Assembly (NCBI RefSeq): GCF_910589235.1
Contig: NC_060955.1
Span: 3,783,501-3,847,500, forward strand
Direction: 5' to 3'
Length of the DNA stretch: 64,000 nt
From: Vespa crabro
Lineage: Eukaryota; Arthropoda; Insecta; Hymenoptera; Vespidae
A program made the position numbers and the translations under genes. The notes beneath the pieces are model-generated. The model was not told the origin of the DNA. It did not search any database and was given only the letters and a program-made list of their open reading frames with translations. Each line of letters opens with the position of its first letter. Within the stretch, counting starts at the first letter, position 1. Below, piece by piece: positions 10,536 through 21,865 of this stretch.

Positions 10536-11145
10536 CTTTTAGACCTGTAAATATCATTACTATATATTTTTAACGATAAAATGCAATATTGATAAATATA
10601 TGTTATGTCTATCATATAACCGCAAGAATTACATGATAGTGACGTTATGTGATAGTATTATTGTACGACGACAATATCGACTAGTACAGACACATGATTA
10701 GAATCTATAATAACATTATTACGAATGTATTGATATTAAAATATATAGATTAATAAATGAACGTAAAAAATGATAAATTAATTAATATATCATTAAAGAG
10801 CAATAAGTACTGTTGAATTGTTAATAAGAGTTTTATTAAGTCGATTTAATTATCTTTTGTTTGATCTTAAAACTACATTATCGATAGGGAAAATATTATT
10901 ATAGAAATAGTTTCGTGAAAGACCGCTCGCTTCGTTCTGGCGCTCGTGATTCTGTTAAACGAAGTTGATTGGCTTTCGGCTAGCAACGTTCATTACTCTT
11001 CTAGGAAGTTTCGAGAACGGTTCCGAACCGTAATATTGGTGGGAGAGCTACGCGTTACCACAGTTTCTTTAAATCTATTGCACAGTCGGAGAGGACGTGT
11101 TGCACTGCGAGTACGTTTCTACGAACGACTTTTCTGCTGACACAG
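10536..11145. promoter_or_regulatory. Divergent promoter interval and first noncoding exon of DNAJA
   Basis: ALG8 runs left from 10535 and the HSP40 gene runs right, so this interval must serve both. The right part (about 10915-11145) is CpG-richer and ends in a strong splice donor, CACAG|GTAAG, at 11145/11146. This suggests a 5'UTR exon that splices to the acceptor at 13290-13293, just before the HSP40 start codon. A half heat shock element (TTCGTGAA) lies at about 10911-10918, in addition to the perfect element at 11004. Confidence 0.55.
11004..11018 (+). promoter_or_regulatory. Heat shock element (three perfect units)
   Basis: Three contiguous alternating pentamers, gGAAg tTTCg aGAAc, match the HSF trimer site nGAAnnTTCnnGAAn exactly. 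Extra TTC/GAA blocks flank it one base out of phase. It lies 127 bases upstream of the proposed first-exon donor of the HSP40 gene, so it is in or beside its promoter. Known biology of HSP40 genes makes heat induction likely; that is inference. Confidence 0.65.
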
Positions 11146-11404
11146 GTAAGAAAAAGAATACAACGGTATCCTTGTTGAGGATAGCTATATTTTATTTTTT
11201 TTTTTTTTTTCGAAAGAATTTCAATCTACGAATTCGATGGATCGATCAGGATAAACATATATTTTTCTTCTCTTCGAAGAAATATTCTCGTGGGGAAGAA
11301 AGAAAATAGGGAAATAGACCGAATAATCGAGATTTCTCTTTGCGAATATACATCGTCTTTCGCCTCGCGAAATTGCTTCGTAATGGTTCTCGAACTAGTA
11401 CTAC

Positions 11405-11436
<32 letters not shown>

Positions 11437-12441
11437 AATATAAAAAAAAAATAATTGATCATACGGAGATCGCGTGATAGTTTTCTATATACAATATATA
11501 TATATATAAAAAAAAAATAATGCCTTAGAAAATGATAAAACGTAAGTACGAAAATTTTAATAGTTTTATCGAGCTAAATTCGATAGTAATTCCCTTGGTT
11601 GAGCGTGCTTTTTAAGCGCCCTGCGAGTTCAACGAAAAATGGTGGATATTCTTGCGTGAGTCTCTACGTCAAATCAGTATCGAACGAATTTGCGAATCGT
11701 CGGTAAGGTTCGTGCATATGACTGATCGCATGCGCGCCTGCGTGTCTCTCTTCATAGGAATCATTATTTTCGTTCGTCTATAGAGATATGCTTTTATTGA
11801 AAAATCGAATTTAACATATATTAAATAATTTAATATTAAATTCGTATGAATTTCTTATTCTTTTTTCCTCCTTTTATTTAGCGATATTAACTTACAACGC
11901 GCTTGTGTGTTTCTTTGTCTCTCTTTTTTCTCTCTCTCTCTCTCTCCCTCTTCCCCACTCCTTCCCTTCCTTCTCCCCTCCCCTCCCTTCCCTCCTCTTC
12001 TCTACTCTTCTCTTCTCTTCTCTTCACTTCTCTTCTTTCCCACTTTCCTTCCCTGCCCTTCCTTTTCCCTCTCCCTTTTCCTCTTGCCATCAACCTGTCT
12101 CTTACTCCTTCTAACTCATTCGTATCGAAGCGCTGCTTCCTTCACGTCGTACGTTGGCTGGTCTATGAAAAAAACGTCGAAGGAAAAGGAAGGTTCTGGA
12201 AAACGTAAAATCTCTCTTTGTTTCTATCATTAACATTTAAATATATTCATTATTGCGCATTTAACGACGCACATTTTAATTATCTATTCCGCGTTCATTA
12301 TATTACTTTATTGCACTAGCTTTATTCGGTCGCCATTTTGAAATCAGATTTGTTGGATCGTCCACATGGACAACGTGTAATCGCTAAATATTTCTATTGA
12401 TAGAAAAGTCATACGTTAGTAGTATTTTCGACCCTTTTTCT

Positions 12442-12480
<39 letters not shown>

Positions 12481-13293
12481 CTCTTTTCTTTTTTTTTCAC
12501 CACGTTTATTTCTACGAATTCACACTTTGTGTTGCCGTCCATTCTGACGTGTCGTCATCGCAACGACGTCAACTCAAACGTGCTATTTCACTTTTTATCT
12601 ACTTTATCGGATTGCGAAGCCTAGTAATTACGCGAACGGTTTAAATATACTTAGTTTATTGTATATCTCGAAGTGGATCTTGAATTTCGTATTGTCTGTT
12701 TGTTAAGGATCAAGTGTATTAATTTCTATTTGTTTAATCATCTTTATACATTCAAATCTTTATTTATTTATTTATTTATTTATTTTTTCTTTTTTTGTTT
12801 TGAGGATAATTCAAGGTTAGAATTTTGGAACCTATTTGATTTATTTTTATAAAAGTTTTACAAGTTCATAAAGTAAGTTTCCCTTGACTGCTGTTCAAAG
12901 TGATCATTATTTAAATTATTGTGGGAGTTTGTGAGATTATAAGCTCAAGGTCATCCTGTTGAAATTCTTACATATATATCTCCAACATTCATTTGAATTT
13001 TTTACATATTGATTTTTTATTATTTCACGCTATTAATTAATAAAATCTATTAATTATACAAATTATCTTTTGAAGTTTAACGTAAATAAAGAATTAAATT
13101 CACCTTAACTATTTTTATTAAATGATTATTAAATTGATTCGTAAATGACAGAATTAATGTTAAATTAATAATCATATATTCGTATAAGATATTATAATCG
13201 TAATAATTTCTTAGAATAGAATTTTTGCGAGAGAAATATATCCAATAAAACATTTGTATCTCATTAAATTAATATCTTATTGTTTTCTAGCAG
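11146..13293 (+). other. 5'UTR intron of the DNAJA gene
   Basis: Proposed intron from CAG|GTAAGA at 11146 to the acceptor TTCTAGCAG at 13290-13293. It holds (GA)n at about 11404-11432, a polypyrimidine block at about 11925-12090, (CT)n at 12443-12472 and (TTTA)n at 12764-12785. No supported coding exon is present. CpG-rich sequence at 11600-11760 might be a second transcription start area. Confidence 0.5.
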
Positions 13294-13355
13294 GAACAGT
13301 TGTGTAATATTTCACACTTATTGGTCATTATATCGAAGAACTTTATTCAATCAAA

Positions 13356-14344
13356 ATGGTGAAGGAGACTACCTTTTATGATGTCTTGGGCGTGAAGCCC
13401 GATTGTTCGCCAGAAGATCTAAAGAAAGCTTACAGAAAACTTGCACTCAAATATCATCCTGATAAAAATCCTAATGAAGGAGAAAGGGTTATTATCTATT
13501 TCTTAATGCTTTCCTTGAATTTTATGAAAATTATTTAAATTTTATTAAATTTTCCATAGAATAATTTTATCTATATATTAAAATTAATTATATTTCAGTT
13601 TAAACAAATCTCTCAAGCCTATGAAGTTTTATCTAATCCAGAGAAGAAACGCATTTATGATCAAGGTGGTGAACAAGCCTTGAAAGAAGGTGGAATGGGA
13701 GGAAATGGTTTCTCATCTCCTATGGATATCTTCGATATGTTCTTTGGTGGAGCCTTTGGTGGGAGAAGTGGTAGAAGGAGGGAACGAAAAGGTCAAGATG
13801 TCATACATCAGCTCTCTGTATCGTTGGAAGAGCTTTATAATGGGACTGTCCGTAAACTAGCATTACAGAAAAATGTCATTTGTGATAAGTGTGAAGGTAA
13901 ATTGATTAAAATTATGGTATATTAAATTTATTATATTAAAGTTAATGTTCTTTTAATATTTAATATTTACTTTGCACTTAGGTATCGGGGGTAAAAAAGG
14001 TTCTGTAGAACAATGCACATCGTGCCATGGAAGTGGCATGCAGGTACAGATACAACAGTTAGGCCCAGGAATGTTACAACATATGCAAACAATGTGCTCT
14101 GAGTGCAAAGGTCAGGGTGAACGCATTAATCCGCGTGATCGTTGTAAGCAATGTTGCGGAAGAAAAACTATAAGAGATAGGAAAATTTTGGAGGTACATG
14201 TTGACCCAGGTATGATGGATGGACAGAAAATAGTTTTCAGTGGAGAAGGTGACCAAGAGCCTGAATTAGAAGCGGGCGATATCGTTATTCTTTTGGAAGA
14301 AAAAGAACACGAGGTGTTCAAGTAAGTAATTAATCATTGTTTTG

Positions 14345-14397
<53 letters not shown>

Positions 14398-14890
14398 CTA
14401 CGCGAACTTTTTCAATTGATTTTAATTTCGTTTAATTTATTCTTAATATTTGAATTTTAGACGATCGCGAAATGATTTAATAATGCGAATGCACATAGAA
14501 TTAGTGGAAGCACTTTGTGGTTTCCAAAAAGTTATTCGTTCCTTGGATGGTAGAGATTTGGTTATCACCTCTCTTCCTGGTACGGTAACGAAGCATGGTG
14601 ACGTTAAATGTATCCTAAATGAGGGTATGCCAATTCACAAGGATCCATTCACGCATGGCAAACTTATCATTCAATTTGTTGTGAATTTCCCTAAATCTAT
14701 TAATCCAACTGTAATTCCAACTCTCGAACAATGTTTACCTATGAGAGAGGAAGTATTAATTCCGGATGGAGCCGAGGAGGTTATCCTTACCGATTTGGAC
14801 CCTGAACAGGAACACAGGCGGAGAGATCAACGACCAGCGTATGAAGAAGATCAGGGAGGTCCATCACGGGTCCAATGTGCCACGCATTAA
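13356..14890 (+). CDS. DNAJA1: Type I HSP40 co-chaperone, DNAJA1-like (Drosophila Droj2-like)
   Basis: Four exons (13356-13487, 13599-13896, 13982-14321, 14461-14890) join in frame to 399 aa, against 397 in human DNAJA1. The J domain at 1-66 has the HPD motif at H34-D36 that stimulates HSP70 ATPase. A Gly/Phe-rich linker (about 75-98) follows. The zinc-finger region has four CxxCxG-type motifs, at 139-144, 155-160, 182-187 and 198-203. The C-terminal substrate-binding domains extend to about 340. The tail ends Cys-Ala-Thr-His, in the place of the CaaX farnesylation box (CQTS in mammals). The first coding exon ends at a weak donor (AGG|GTTATT); reading through it would stop after 60 aa and leave only the J domain. 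Intron 3 carries an (AAT)n repeat. A heat shock element lies in the upstream promoter. Confidence 0.96.
14346..14396 (+). repeat. (AAT)n microsatellite in DNAJA intron 3
   Basis: About 17 uninterrupted AAT units, inside a short intron (14322-14460). Confidence 0.9.
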
Positions 14891-14909
14891 ATTTAGTTAT
14901 TCAGATCTT

Positions 14910-14915
14910 AATAAA
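14910..14915 (+). terminator. Polyadenylation signal of DNAJA
   Basis: AATAAA 20 bases after the stop codon; another AATAAA-containing stretch follows near 14975. A very short 3'UTR is predicted if the first is used. Confidence 0.45.
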
Positions 14916-17032
14916 CATGGCCACTTTCTCATTTCAAACTATTGTCCCATTCGTTCGATTCTAAGTCATACATAATAAAATGAAAAAGAATATACGAATA
15001 GACGGATATTAAGAATGAGAGTATCCTTCGACCGCAGTGAAAAAGAAAAATAGAACAAAAGAAAAAGGGGGAAAAAAAAAAGAAAAGAAAAGAAAGAACG
15101 TAAAAATAAAAAAGTATTTGAATATAATCGATATTTGCGCATGGCCGTAAGGAGAATAACGTTTATAAAACAACAAATCATGGGTTAATATGGGCGTGTC
15201 ATCGAGATATATTCAATGTTTTATTTATCCGTCATCCCATAAATATCAAGGCATTGTACATTTTCGTAAACAATGCTAACTCGAATCCGGTAGTAATGCT
15301 TACTGTAGGTAATCGCTAATGAAGTATACTTATCACTGAATGGTACGATAAAAGAAAGTAAACAGTAATGATTTAATATAACATCGCATTAAATTAGTCA
15401 TAAATTAATAAGTAACTTATCGCAAAGTGTTGTAACATTCAACTAAAAAACAATCTTTGAATCTTTTTTCTGCAATCAGACATTTAGTGGCTCTCATTTA
15501 GATATCGGTAAACGTAATAACATTACGGCCGCGTGATGTTGATTACATAAATCAGGGATGGGCAATTTCTATGCTGCGGGCCATGTACTACGGTTCTCGC
15601 CATTAATCAACCGGTTCCCCTTCCCCCCATTATTTCAATTCATTTATCCACCACTTTATACTTAAAAACTATACAGTTTTATAGGGTACGATGATATGAT
15701 TAAATATTTGGGGATCGTTTTTCTTTTCGATATTACTGGAACAAGGCAAGTAGGATTTAGAGTCCTCATGTGGACCATTATATAATTGTCCAATCCTGAT
15801 ATAAGTAATTTGTATTGAAGTATATAAAATCCGTACTCTTCGTTTATTGTCATTAATTATTTAAGATTCATGTCTGTCTCGGTACGAAATAATAAAGTGT
15901 CGTCATAGCAAAGTTTATCGCTAAATGCGATAACACATTGAGATGTGGCGTTAGAAAATCACAGAAAACAGCTTACAGTAATAATAATGGGACATTATTC
16001 CATATAAATAGTATTTCAATTTATGCGTCTTCGAGAAAGCTCGTGATCTAAGAAGAAAGGTAAATAAAAGGTTGCGGAGAGAGAGAGAGAGAGAGAGAGA
16101 AAAAAAAACAATGAATCACGTTCCTGTATGTATGGACAAATGCGCGTATCGTAAAACTTTATTTGTGTAATTTCGTGACATTGTTTCTAATATCTTATAT
16201 TTATAAGAATAATCAATACTTTGACACAGAAGACCCGAGATGTTTCTTTTTTCGATGGATATTAAAATACAATTGGTTTTAAAAGGCGTGTCAAGATTTT
16301 TGACTCCTTGATATATCATATTGTAATTATCTAAATCTTTTATTCACGTCTATTAAGTTTATAAATATAATTAGAGAGAGAGAGAGTGAGAGAGAGAGAG
16401 AAAGAAAGAACATGTGCGGAAATGACTAGTATATATTTGTATAATTTAAAAATTGACGTGCGCGCTTTGTGTCACCAATTTTATTATGGAGAGAAATAAA
16501 AGTTGCAGACAAATTTTTTTTTCTTTCGATTATTGTATCGTAATATCGACGATATCGAACGAAAGGAAAAAAAAAGAAAAGATATAAAAAATTGGTCGAC
16601 TATCTTTGTCCGATCACGCAGAGATTTTTGCAATATACATTGTCATTTCCACAATAAACATAATCAATGAAGCTAAGTCGTACCATATATTGAAATACAA
16701 TTTAAATACATTCGCGTAAATTTATATGACACGTAAAAGTATTTATCACTTCACTGTCGTATACTACAGTAAGCTATAACTATAAAGATTTGCAAATAAA
16801 TAGTCGCATATTTCTTGTAATCTTATTTATTATAGACAAATTGGTGATTAGTCATTTTTTGAGGCATCTGAATAAATTGGACGAAGCATAACGTATAATA
16901 AGTAACAAATTCGTTTGCGTTTGCTACATTCTTCACCTAAATTTCCTTAAACCTTTTGAGACATTTTAAGTGAATTGTATATAAGAAGAAAAAAAAATTT
17001 TTTTTTTCAATGTACGTAATTTTCAATCATAC
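14916..17032. other. Intergenic, no gene recognised
   Basis: AT-rich unique sequence with scattered A/G runs, (GA)n at about 16077-16100 and 16372-16402, and a hAT-like terminus at 15553. No open frame resembles a known protein and no RNA gene was recognised. Confidence 0.5.
15553..15605 (+). mobile_element. hAT-like transposon terminus (solo end)
   Basis: CAGGGATGGGCAATTTC at 15553, followed by GCTGCGGGCCATGTA, closely resembles the CAGGGGTGGGCAA...GCGGGCC ends of hAT elements. No reciprocal end (TTGCCCATCCCTG) was found downstream, so only one end or a fragment remains. Confidence 0.45.

Positions 17033-17110
<78 letters not shown>
17033..17110 (+). repeat. (AAT)n microsatellite
   Basis: About 26 units with one CAA interruption, at the boundary between the AT-rich intergenic DNA and the CpG-rich upstream region of the next gene. 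Confidence 0.9.
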
Positions 17111-17111
<1 letters not shown>

Positions 17112-18851
17112 CGCTAGATAATTCGTGTTCGAATTCTAGCGGTACGTATCACGTGGTGTCGAAATGATATGGTAGTTCGAAGATGCACGAAGAGGAGCAT
17201 AGATGGCGACGTAATCGCGGGTCAACGTTTTTACGATGTATCGTAAGATTGGAGCAAGCGGCCGCCAAGAGGCAGCCGCCGAGATGCCGCAAAGGTTTCT
17301 GGGTATGCGGAGGGAGCCATATTTTTTCAATATCAGTTACGCGAAAACAGCGTACGTATAGCATCCGCGGAATGGAATCACGATTGTCGCCTTGCTCCGA
17401 GAGCGCGTCCCTTGGTGAAAAGTGATAAGGAGGGTTGGTCGACGACGAACAAACGTCAAGGACGATTCCATACCGACTGTGATATCTATATCTATATATC
17501 TATCTATCTATCTATCTATATATATATATACACACATATATATATATGTATATGTATGAAATATATATACAAGTGTGTAGATATATCCCATGTATCGTGG
17601 CCGGATCGAAGTAGAAGGAAGAAACATAAAATGGCAACATAACAACGTGAGAGGGAAAGATATAAAAAAGAGAGAAAAAGAAAAAAAAAAAGAAAAAGAA
17701 AAGGGAGAGAAACACGCAAGCACGCGATCGAGAAGTAAGATAGAAATAAGGTAGAAAAGGGTAGGAAGTAAAATCGAGGAGTGTTGCTGCTGCTATAGCC
17801 GCGCGCAGGTGTTCTCGAATCCGTGGAAGAAGAGGGTTAGTTAAGTTAACCCGAGGCTCTCGTGGTAGCGCGCTCGCGGTGGTAGTGGTGGTAAAATAGT
17901 GGCGGTGGTGGAACCGGGTGGTATTGGTGGTGGTGGTTCGTAGTGCCGGTGGTGGAAGTGAAGGAGGAGAAGAAAGACGAGGAGGAGGAAGAAGAGGAGG
18001 AGGAGGAGGAAGAGGAGGAGGAAGAAGAGAAGGAGAAAAAGGAGGAGGAGGAGAAGGAGGAAGAGGAGGTGGTGGTGGTGGTGGTGGTGGTGGTGGTGCT
18101 GCCGCTGCTCCGCTGCTGCTGCTGCGACAATGACACAGCGTCATAACACGATGTTCGTCCGGCCGTGCGATTTAACGTAAAACAAGCGGCGTTCTGTGTT
18201 CATCGAGAACCTGCCTTCCTTTTCTCTCTCTCTCTCTCCCCCCCTACACACCACCCTGCCGACCCGACCCGCCCCGCCTCGTCCCGTCTCACCGTTCTGC
18301 TTACCAGCGAGCGATCAAGCGAGCGAGCGAGCGTTCTATGTGGAGTCGCGCGAGGGAATGATCTACGTCGTTTCGTGTACGCTGACGTGGAAGGGATAAG
18401 AGAGGAAGAGTGAGAGAGAGAGAGAGAGAGTAAGGAGGAGAAGGAGAAAGAAGAGGAGGAGGAGGAGGAGGAGGATCGGTGGAAGAAGGGAGACAAGGAG
18501 CGAGGAAGAAGCAGAAGAAGAAGAAGAAGAGGGGAGAGCCTCCTTTCTCGATGCGGAGAGCGGTTTCTCTCGTTTCCCGTGACAGTGGGCCACGATGACA
18601 CGAACGAGTGTCGTTCGTTCGTTGGACGAGTAGTAGCAGCAGTAGCATTAACAGCAGCAGTAACAGCAGCAGCAGCAGTAGTAGTAGTTGTGTAGTAATA
18701 ATAGCAGTAGCAGAAGCAGTAACAAGAGCAAGAGCAACGGCAGCAATAGTAACAGCGACGACATTAGTAGTAGTAGGAATAGTACCAGTAATAATAATAA
18801 CTGTAGTGTGACCAGTTGTGTTAAGTGGTCGGCCTGTGTATTAAACGGTAC
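17111..18851 (+). promoter_or_regulatory. CpG-rich upstream region of the MBD gene
   Basis: Base composition changes sharply here: CpG dinucleotides and G-rich purine tracts become common. Contents include a TATC/TA microsatellite at 17486-17551, a long GGA purine tract at about 17955-18066 running into (GGT)n at 18067-18099, GAGC repeats near 18305-18333, (GA)n near 18411-18430 and imperfect AGC/AGT triplets at about 18640-18800. The open frames here are repeat artefacts. It is probably promoter and distal 5' sequence; alternative 5' exons are possible. Confidence 0.4.
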
Positions 18852-18880
18852 GATATAAAGCCGGCTCCGCTACTAACAGT
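18852..18880 (+). promoter_or_regulatory. Candidate TATA box and initiator
   Basis: GATATAAAG at 18852-18860 is followed by AACAGT, with its possible start A at 18878. That spacing (about 24 bases) is slightly shorter than usual. It is the best TATA/Inr-like pair seen upstream of the MBD gene, but it is weak evidence. Confidence 0.22.
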
Positions 18881-19018
18881 TCGATTCGAAGGTTGCCAGT
18901 TATAGTTTCTTTGGAAGAGAGTGATATTATACTTGTATATTCGGATATATACATATATATATATATATATAGATATATAGATATATAGATATATAGATAC
19001 ATATACACACACACACAC

Positions 19019-19055
<37 letters not shown>

Positions 19056-19867
19056 TATAGTTAGACGCACGCGTCTGTCTGTCAGTACGAAGAGGCGTCC
19101 TTCACGATCGAGGTCGCTACGATCGGTCGTGTCGTGTCTGTTCGTTCATCGCCGGTCATCGATATCAAGGCAAGATCGCGCGCTTTCATTCGACGAGAAA
19201 AAGAGAGAAAGACACACATAGTGAGTCGAGAGACGATACGCCACACGGCCTTGGGAACCGGCCGAGGCGTAGTAGTTTCTCTCTCGCGCGCGCGTCTTTT
19301 CGCAGCAGCGTACGCAAGCTCGTCATTTACCGGCAGAGAGTGAGTGAGAGAGCGAGCGAGAGAGAGAGAGTGAGAGAGAGAGAGAGAGAGAGAGTGATAA
19401 AGGGAGCGTGCGCGCGTCCTAGCCGGCACAGCTACTACAGCGTTTAGCTTATATTAGATGAGGTGACATGGAAATTTCTATCGTCTTCTCTTCGTCTTCT
19501 TCGTTTGACGCGATGCGCGAGTGTCCGTCGTTACATTTCGAATTGTGGTCGATCGATCGACTAATTCCAAAATCGTCAATGGACTTCTTATGAACAAGTA
19601 AACAAATGTTAAAAAGGGAAGAACACGTTACGACATCACGACTTTGAATGACGTATCTAATGTAAGAGAAAAAATAGGATAGAGAGACAGAAAGAGAAAG
19701 AGAGAGAGAGAGAGAGGGAGGGAGAGAGAGAGCGAGAGAAAGGAAGAAGAAAAAGTTAGCACGCGTGTGTGTTCGTGCAAGTGCGATCGCGTTGTAATCC
19801 TACAAAGCTAATATCAAATCGATCGTCCTGGATATCGTCGTGTGGACCGGTAACTCTTCCGCCGAGG

Positions 19868-20188
19868 ATGTCGTGCTACGACAACGGCCGCTCCGATAGC
19901 ACGAGCAGCAGCAGCAGCAGCAGCAGCGGCAGCGGCAGCAGCAGCAGCAGCAGCAGCAGCGGCAGCAGCGGCAGCAGCAGTAGTAGCAGTGATAACGGTA
20001 ACACTGGCAGTAGCAGCGGTGGCAGTGGCACCAGTGGTAATAACAGCAAGAACAGTAGTAACACCAGCAGAAGCAGCGACAGCAATAGCAAGAAAAATAA
20101 TATCGAAAAGAGTAAGAGACTCGTGACGTGGAAGAAAAACGAAGTGGATAGTATCGTTACTCTTTGGGTGCCGGTCGTAAAGGCGTGA
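19868..20188 (+). CDS. Upstream open reading frame, Ser/Gly-rich (106 aa)
   Basis: An ATG frame, MSCYDNGRSDST, followed by long serine runs encoded by an AGC repeat, then Asn/Ser-rich residues and a non-repetitive tail (KRLVTWKKNEVDSIVTLWVPVVKA is its last part). It lies in the presumed leader, out of frame with the main protein. It may be a translated uORF, a repeat artefact, or part of an alternative N-terminus. No known domain is visible. Confidence 0.2.
   Translation: MSCYDNGRSDSTSSSSSSSSGSGSSSSSSSSGSSGSSSSSSDNGNTGSSSGGSGTSGNNSKNSSNTSRSSDSNSKKNNIEKSKRLVTWKKNEVDSIVTLWVPVVKA
19902..19990 (+). repeat. (AGC)n triplet repeat
   Basis: CAG/AGC triplets with GGC interruptions. Any reading frame gives a homopolymer (Ser, Gln or Ala; Leu on the other strand). 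Confidence 0.85.
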
Positions 20189-20318
20189 TCGTTTCTTTTT
20201 CGACGGAGGATGCGTCAGAGCGACAACAACGGCAACCTGCTGGTGGTATCTAAACGTAGGCGTGCGCCGTGCGTTCCAGTGATGTCGGGGTTCCTTGCAG
20301 CGCTGCTGGACCTGGACC

Positions 20319-21865
20319 ATGGCCGGCAAGCCTGAGCAGCAGCCGTCCACGCACCCTGCTCCCCCGAACCACGATCATCATCATCATCATCAACAGAAAC
20401 AACAACAACAACAACAACAGCAGCTTCAGCTTCAGCAACAGCACCCGCAATATCAGCAACAACAGCAGCAACATCCTCAAAATCCGCAGCATCAACAGCA
20501 ACAAAACAACAATAATAACAACGGCGGTGGTGGCAGTGTTCTGGTCTACGTTTCGGGGGAGAACTTTGCTTACGCCACGGCGGTGGGTGGTCAAAATGCC
20601 GCCGCCACAGCCGCCGCCACGGCCGTCGCGACGACCACGGCCGGCTATCGGCTATCATCGCCGAGGCATCAGCCGGCGACGGCTTACGTTGCCGGTGGTG
20701 TCATTCCGACACAACTTCCGACGGCGGCTTCTTGCTTTCCCGCCAAAACCGCCAATTCGGCTGCCGCCGCCGCCGTCGTCGCCGCCGCCGCTACCGTCGC
20801 CGCCACCACCAGCACCACTGCTATCACCACCACCACCACCATCACTACCACCACCACTACTACCGTCGTTGCCGTCGATCGTACTCGAGCGAATTTGAAA
20901 AGGTCTAATGATCATCATGCCGTTTCGGTAACGACGACAACCACGTCTGCGATAACGACGACAGGAAACACGGCAACGACGACAGTAGTAGCGTCGAGCG
21001 ATGCTCGAAGGGATCAGTCGAGGTCGTCGAACGACGAGGAGGATGATTACGTCGGTGGTATCGTCTACGGAAGGACTCAAGTCGTCGCTGGTAGAATTCT
21101 GGGCAATGAGTATTCCCAGGACGCCGGTAGACGAGCTAGCAAGGACGATACGAGCCTCAAGATGTACCCTTCCCATCGTTACAACAACGTAGCAAACAGC
21201 AACGTCGTTGCTGGTGCTTCTGCTGCCGTTGTTGTCGGTTCTGGTGGTAACGCTGTCAATAGGATTGGCTTGCTTGAGAGCAATGAGGCTCGAGTGACGC
21301 GTTTTGTGCGACAACAGACGAACGACGTCGGTGTTGTCGACAGAAGAGACGATAAAGTTAGGCAACAGCAACAGCAACAACAGGATGGATATGACAGGCA
21401 GACCGGGTCTTCCTTGTCCGGTGATTCGGTGAGGTCAGACATCGGTGAATCATCGACGTACAGCAGTCTCAGCAGTCCGGAAAGTCAGAGTCAAACGTCC
21501 TCGCACGACGGCTCGAACAACGTGACGATGAATGGTGCGGTAGGAGATGGTGCTTGTAGTAGTGCTAGTAGTGCTTCTTCTGGTGCGGGTGGTGCAAGTG
21601 GTGCGTGCGTGCAGCAACAACAACAACAACAACAACAACAACAGCAATCAACGCGTTCATCCTCAACGACGAGGCTCGCGGTTGCGAACGGCAACAACAA
21701 CGAGAACGGTGCTAACGCGCAGCACAATGTTGTGCTCACGATGAACGGTAATGCGGTGCTCGCGCAACAACACCAGCAGCAGCAGCAACAGCAGCAGCAG
21801 CACTCTGTCACGGTGCCACGTGGATGGAAGAGGATATGCGCCAACGGAGTCATCATTTATATCAG
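20319..21865 (+). CDS. MBD5/6-like (six-banded type) nuclear protein, first coding exon
   Basis: A continuous frame of 515 codons from ATG at 20319 (context GACCATGG, better than the upstream non-ATG extension) to a splice donor ATCAG|GTCAGT at 21865/21866. The protein is low-complexity: His and Gln runs (about 18-75), Asn/Gly, Ala, Thr and Val-rich blocks, and polyQ tracts near 430 and 480. The Ser-rich stretch around 365-400 (GESSTYSSLSSPESQSQTSS) is more protein-like. The last 17 residues, VPRGWKRICANGVIIYI (499-515), match the start of MBD5/MBD6 methyl-CpG-binding domains (VPxGWxRxxxNGVxYxSP), with the next codon split at AG as expected for Ser/Arg. MBD5/6 proteins bind the PR-DUB histone H2A deubiquitinase complex. 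The rest of the domain must be encoded beyond a very long intron. The assignment rests on this short motif plus the Q-rich architecture. Confidence 0.6.

Larger units (their letters stand above)
18881..20318 (+). other. Probable long 5' leader of the MBD gene
   Basis: CpG-rich sequence with (TA)n and ATATAG repeats at 18952-19000, CA/CATACA repeats at 19003-19060 and GA-rich stretches at 19340-19400 and 19690-19740, then AGC triplets from 19902. It carries two upstream open frames (19868-20188 and 20210-20335). A possible splice acceptor, TTCCTTGCAG, ends at 20300, 19 bases before the main ATG. Confidence 0.4.

Noticed and set aside
17918..18133. Gly/Glu/Val-rich and Pro/Ser-rich open frames on both strands
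   Set aside because: They are translations of a GGA/GGT repeat tract, open in all frames because the repeat lacks stop codons.
19814..20350. 178-codon poly-Ala minus-strand frame
   Set aside because: It is the antisense of the AGC repeat and leader; no conserved residues.
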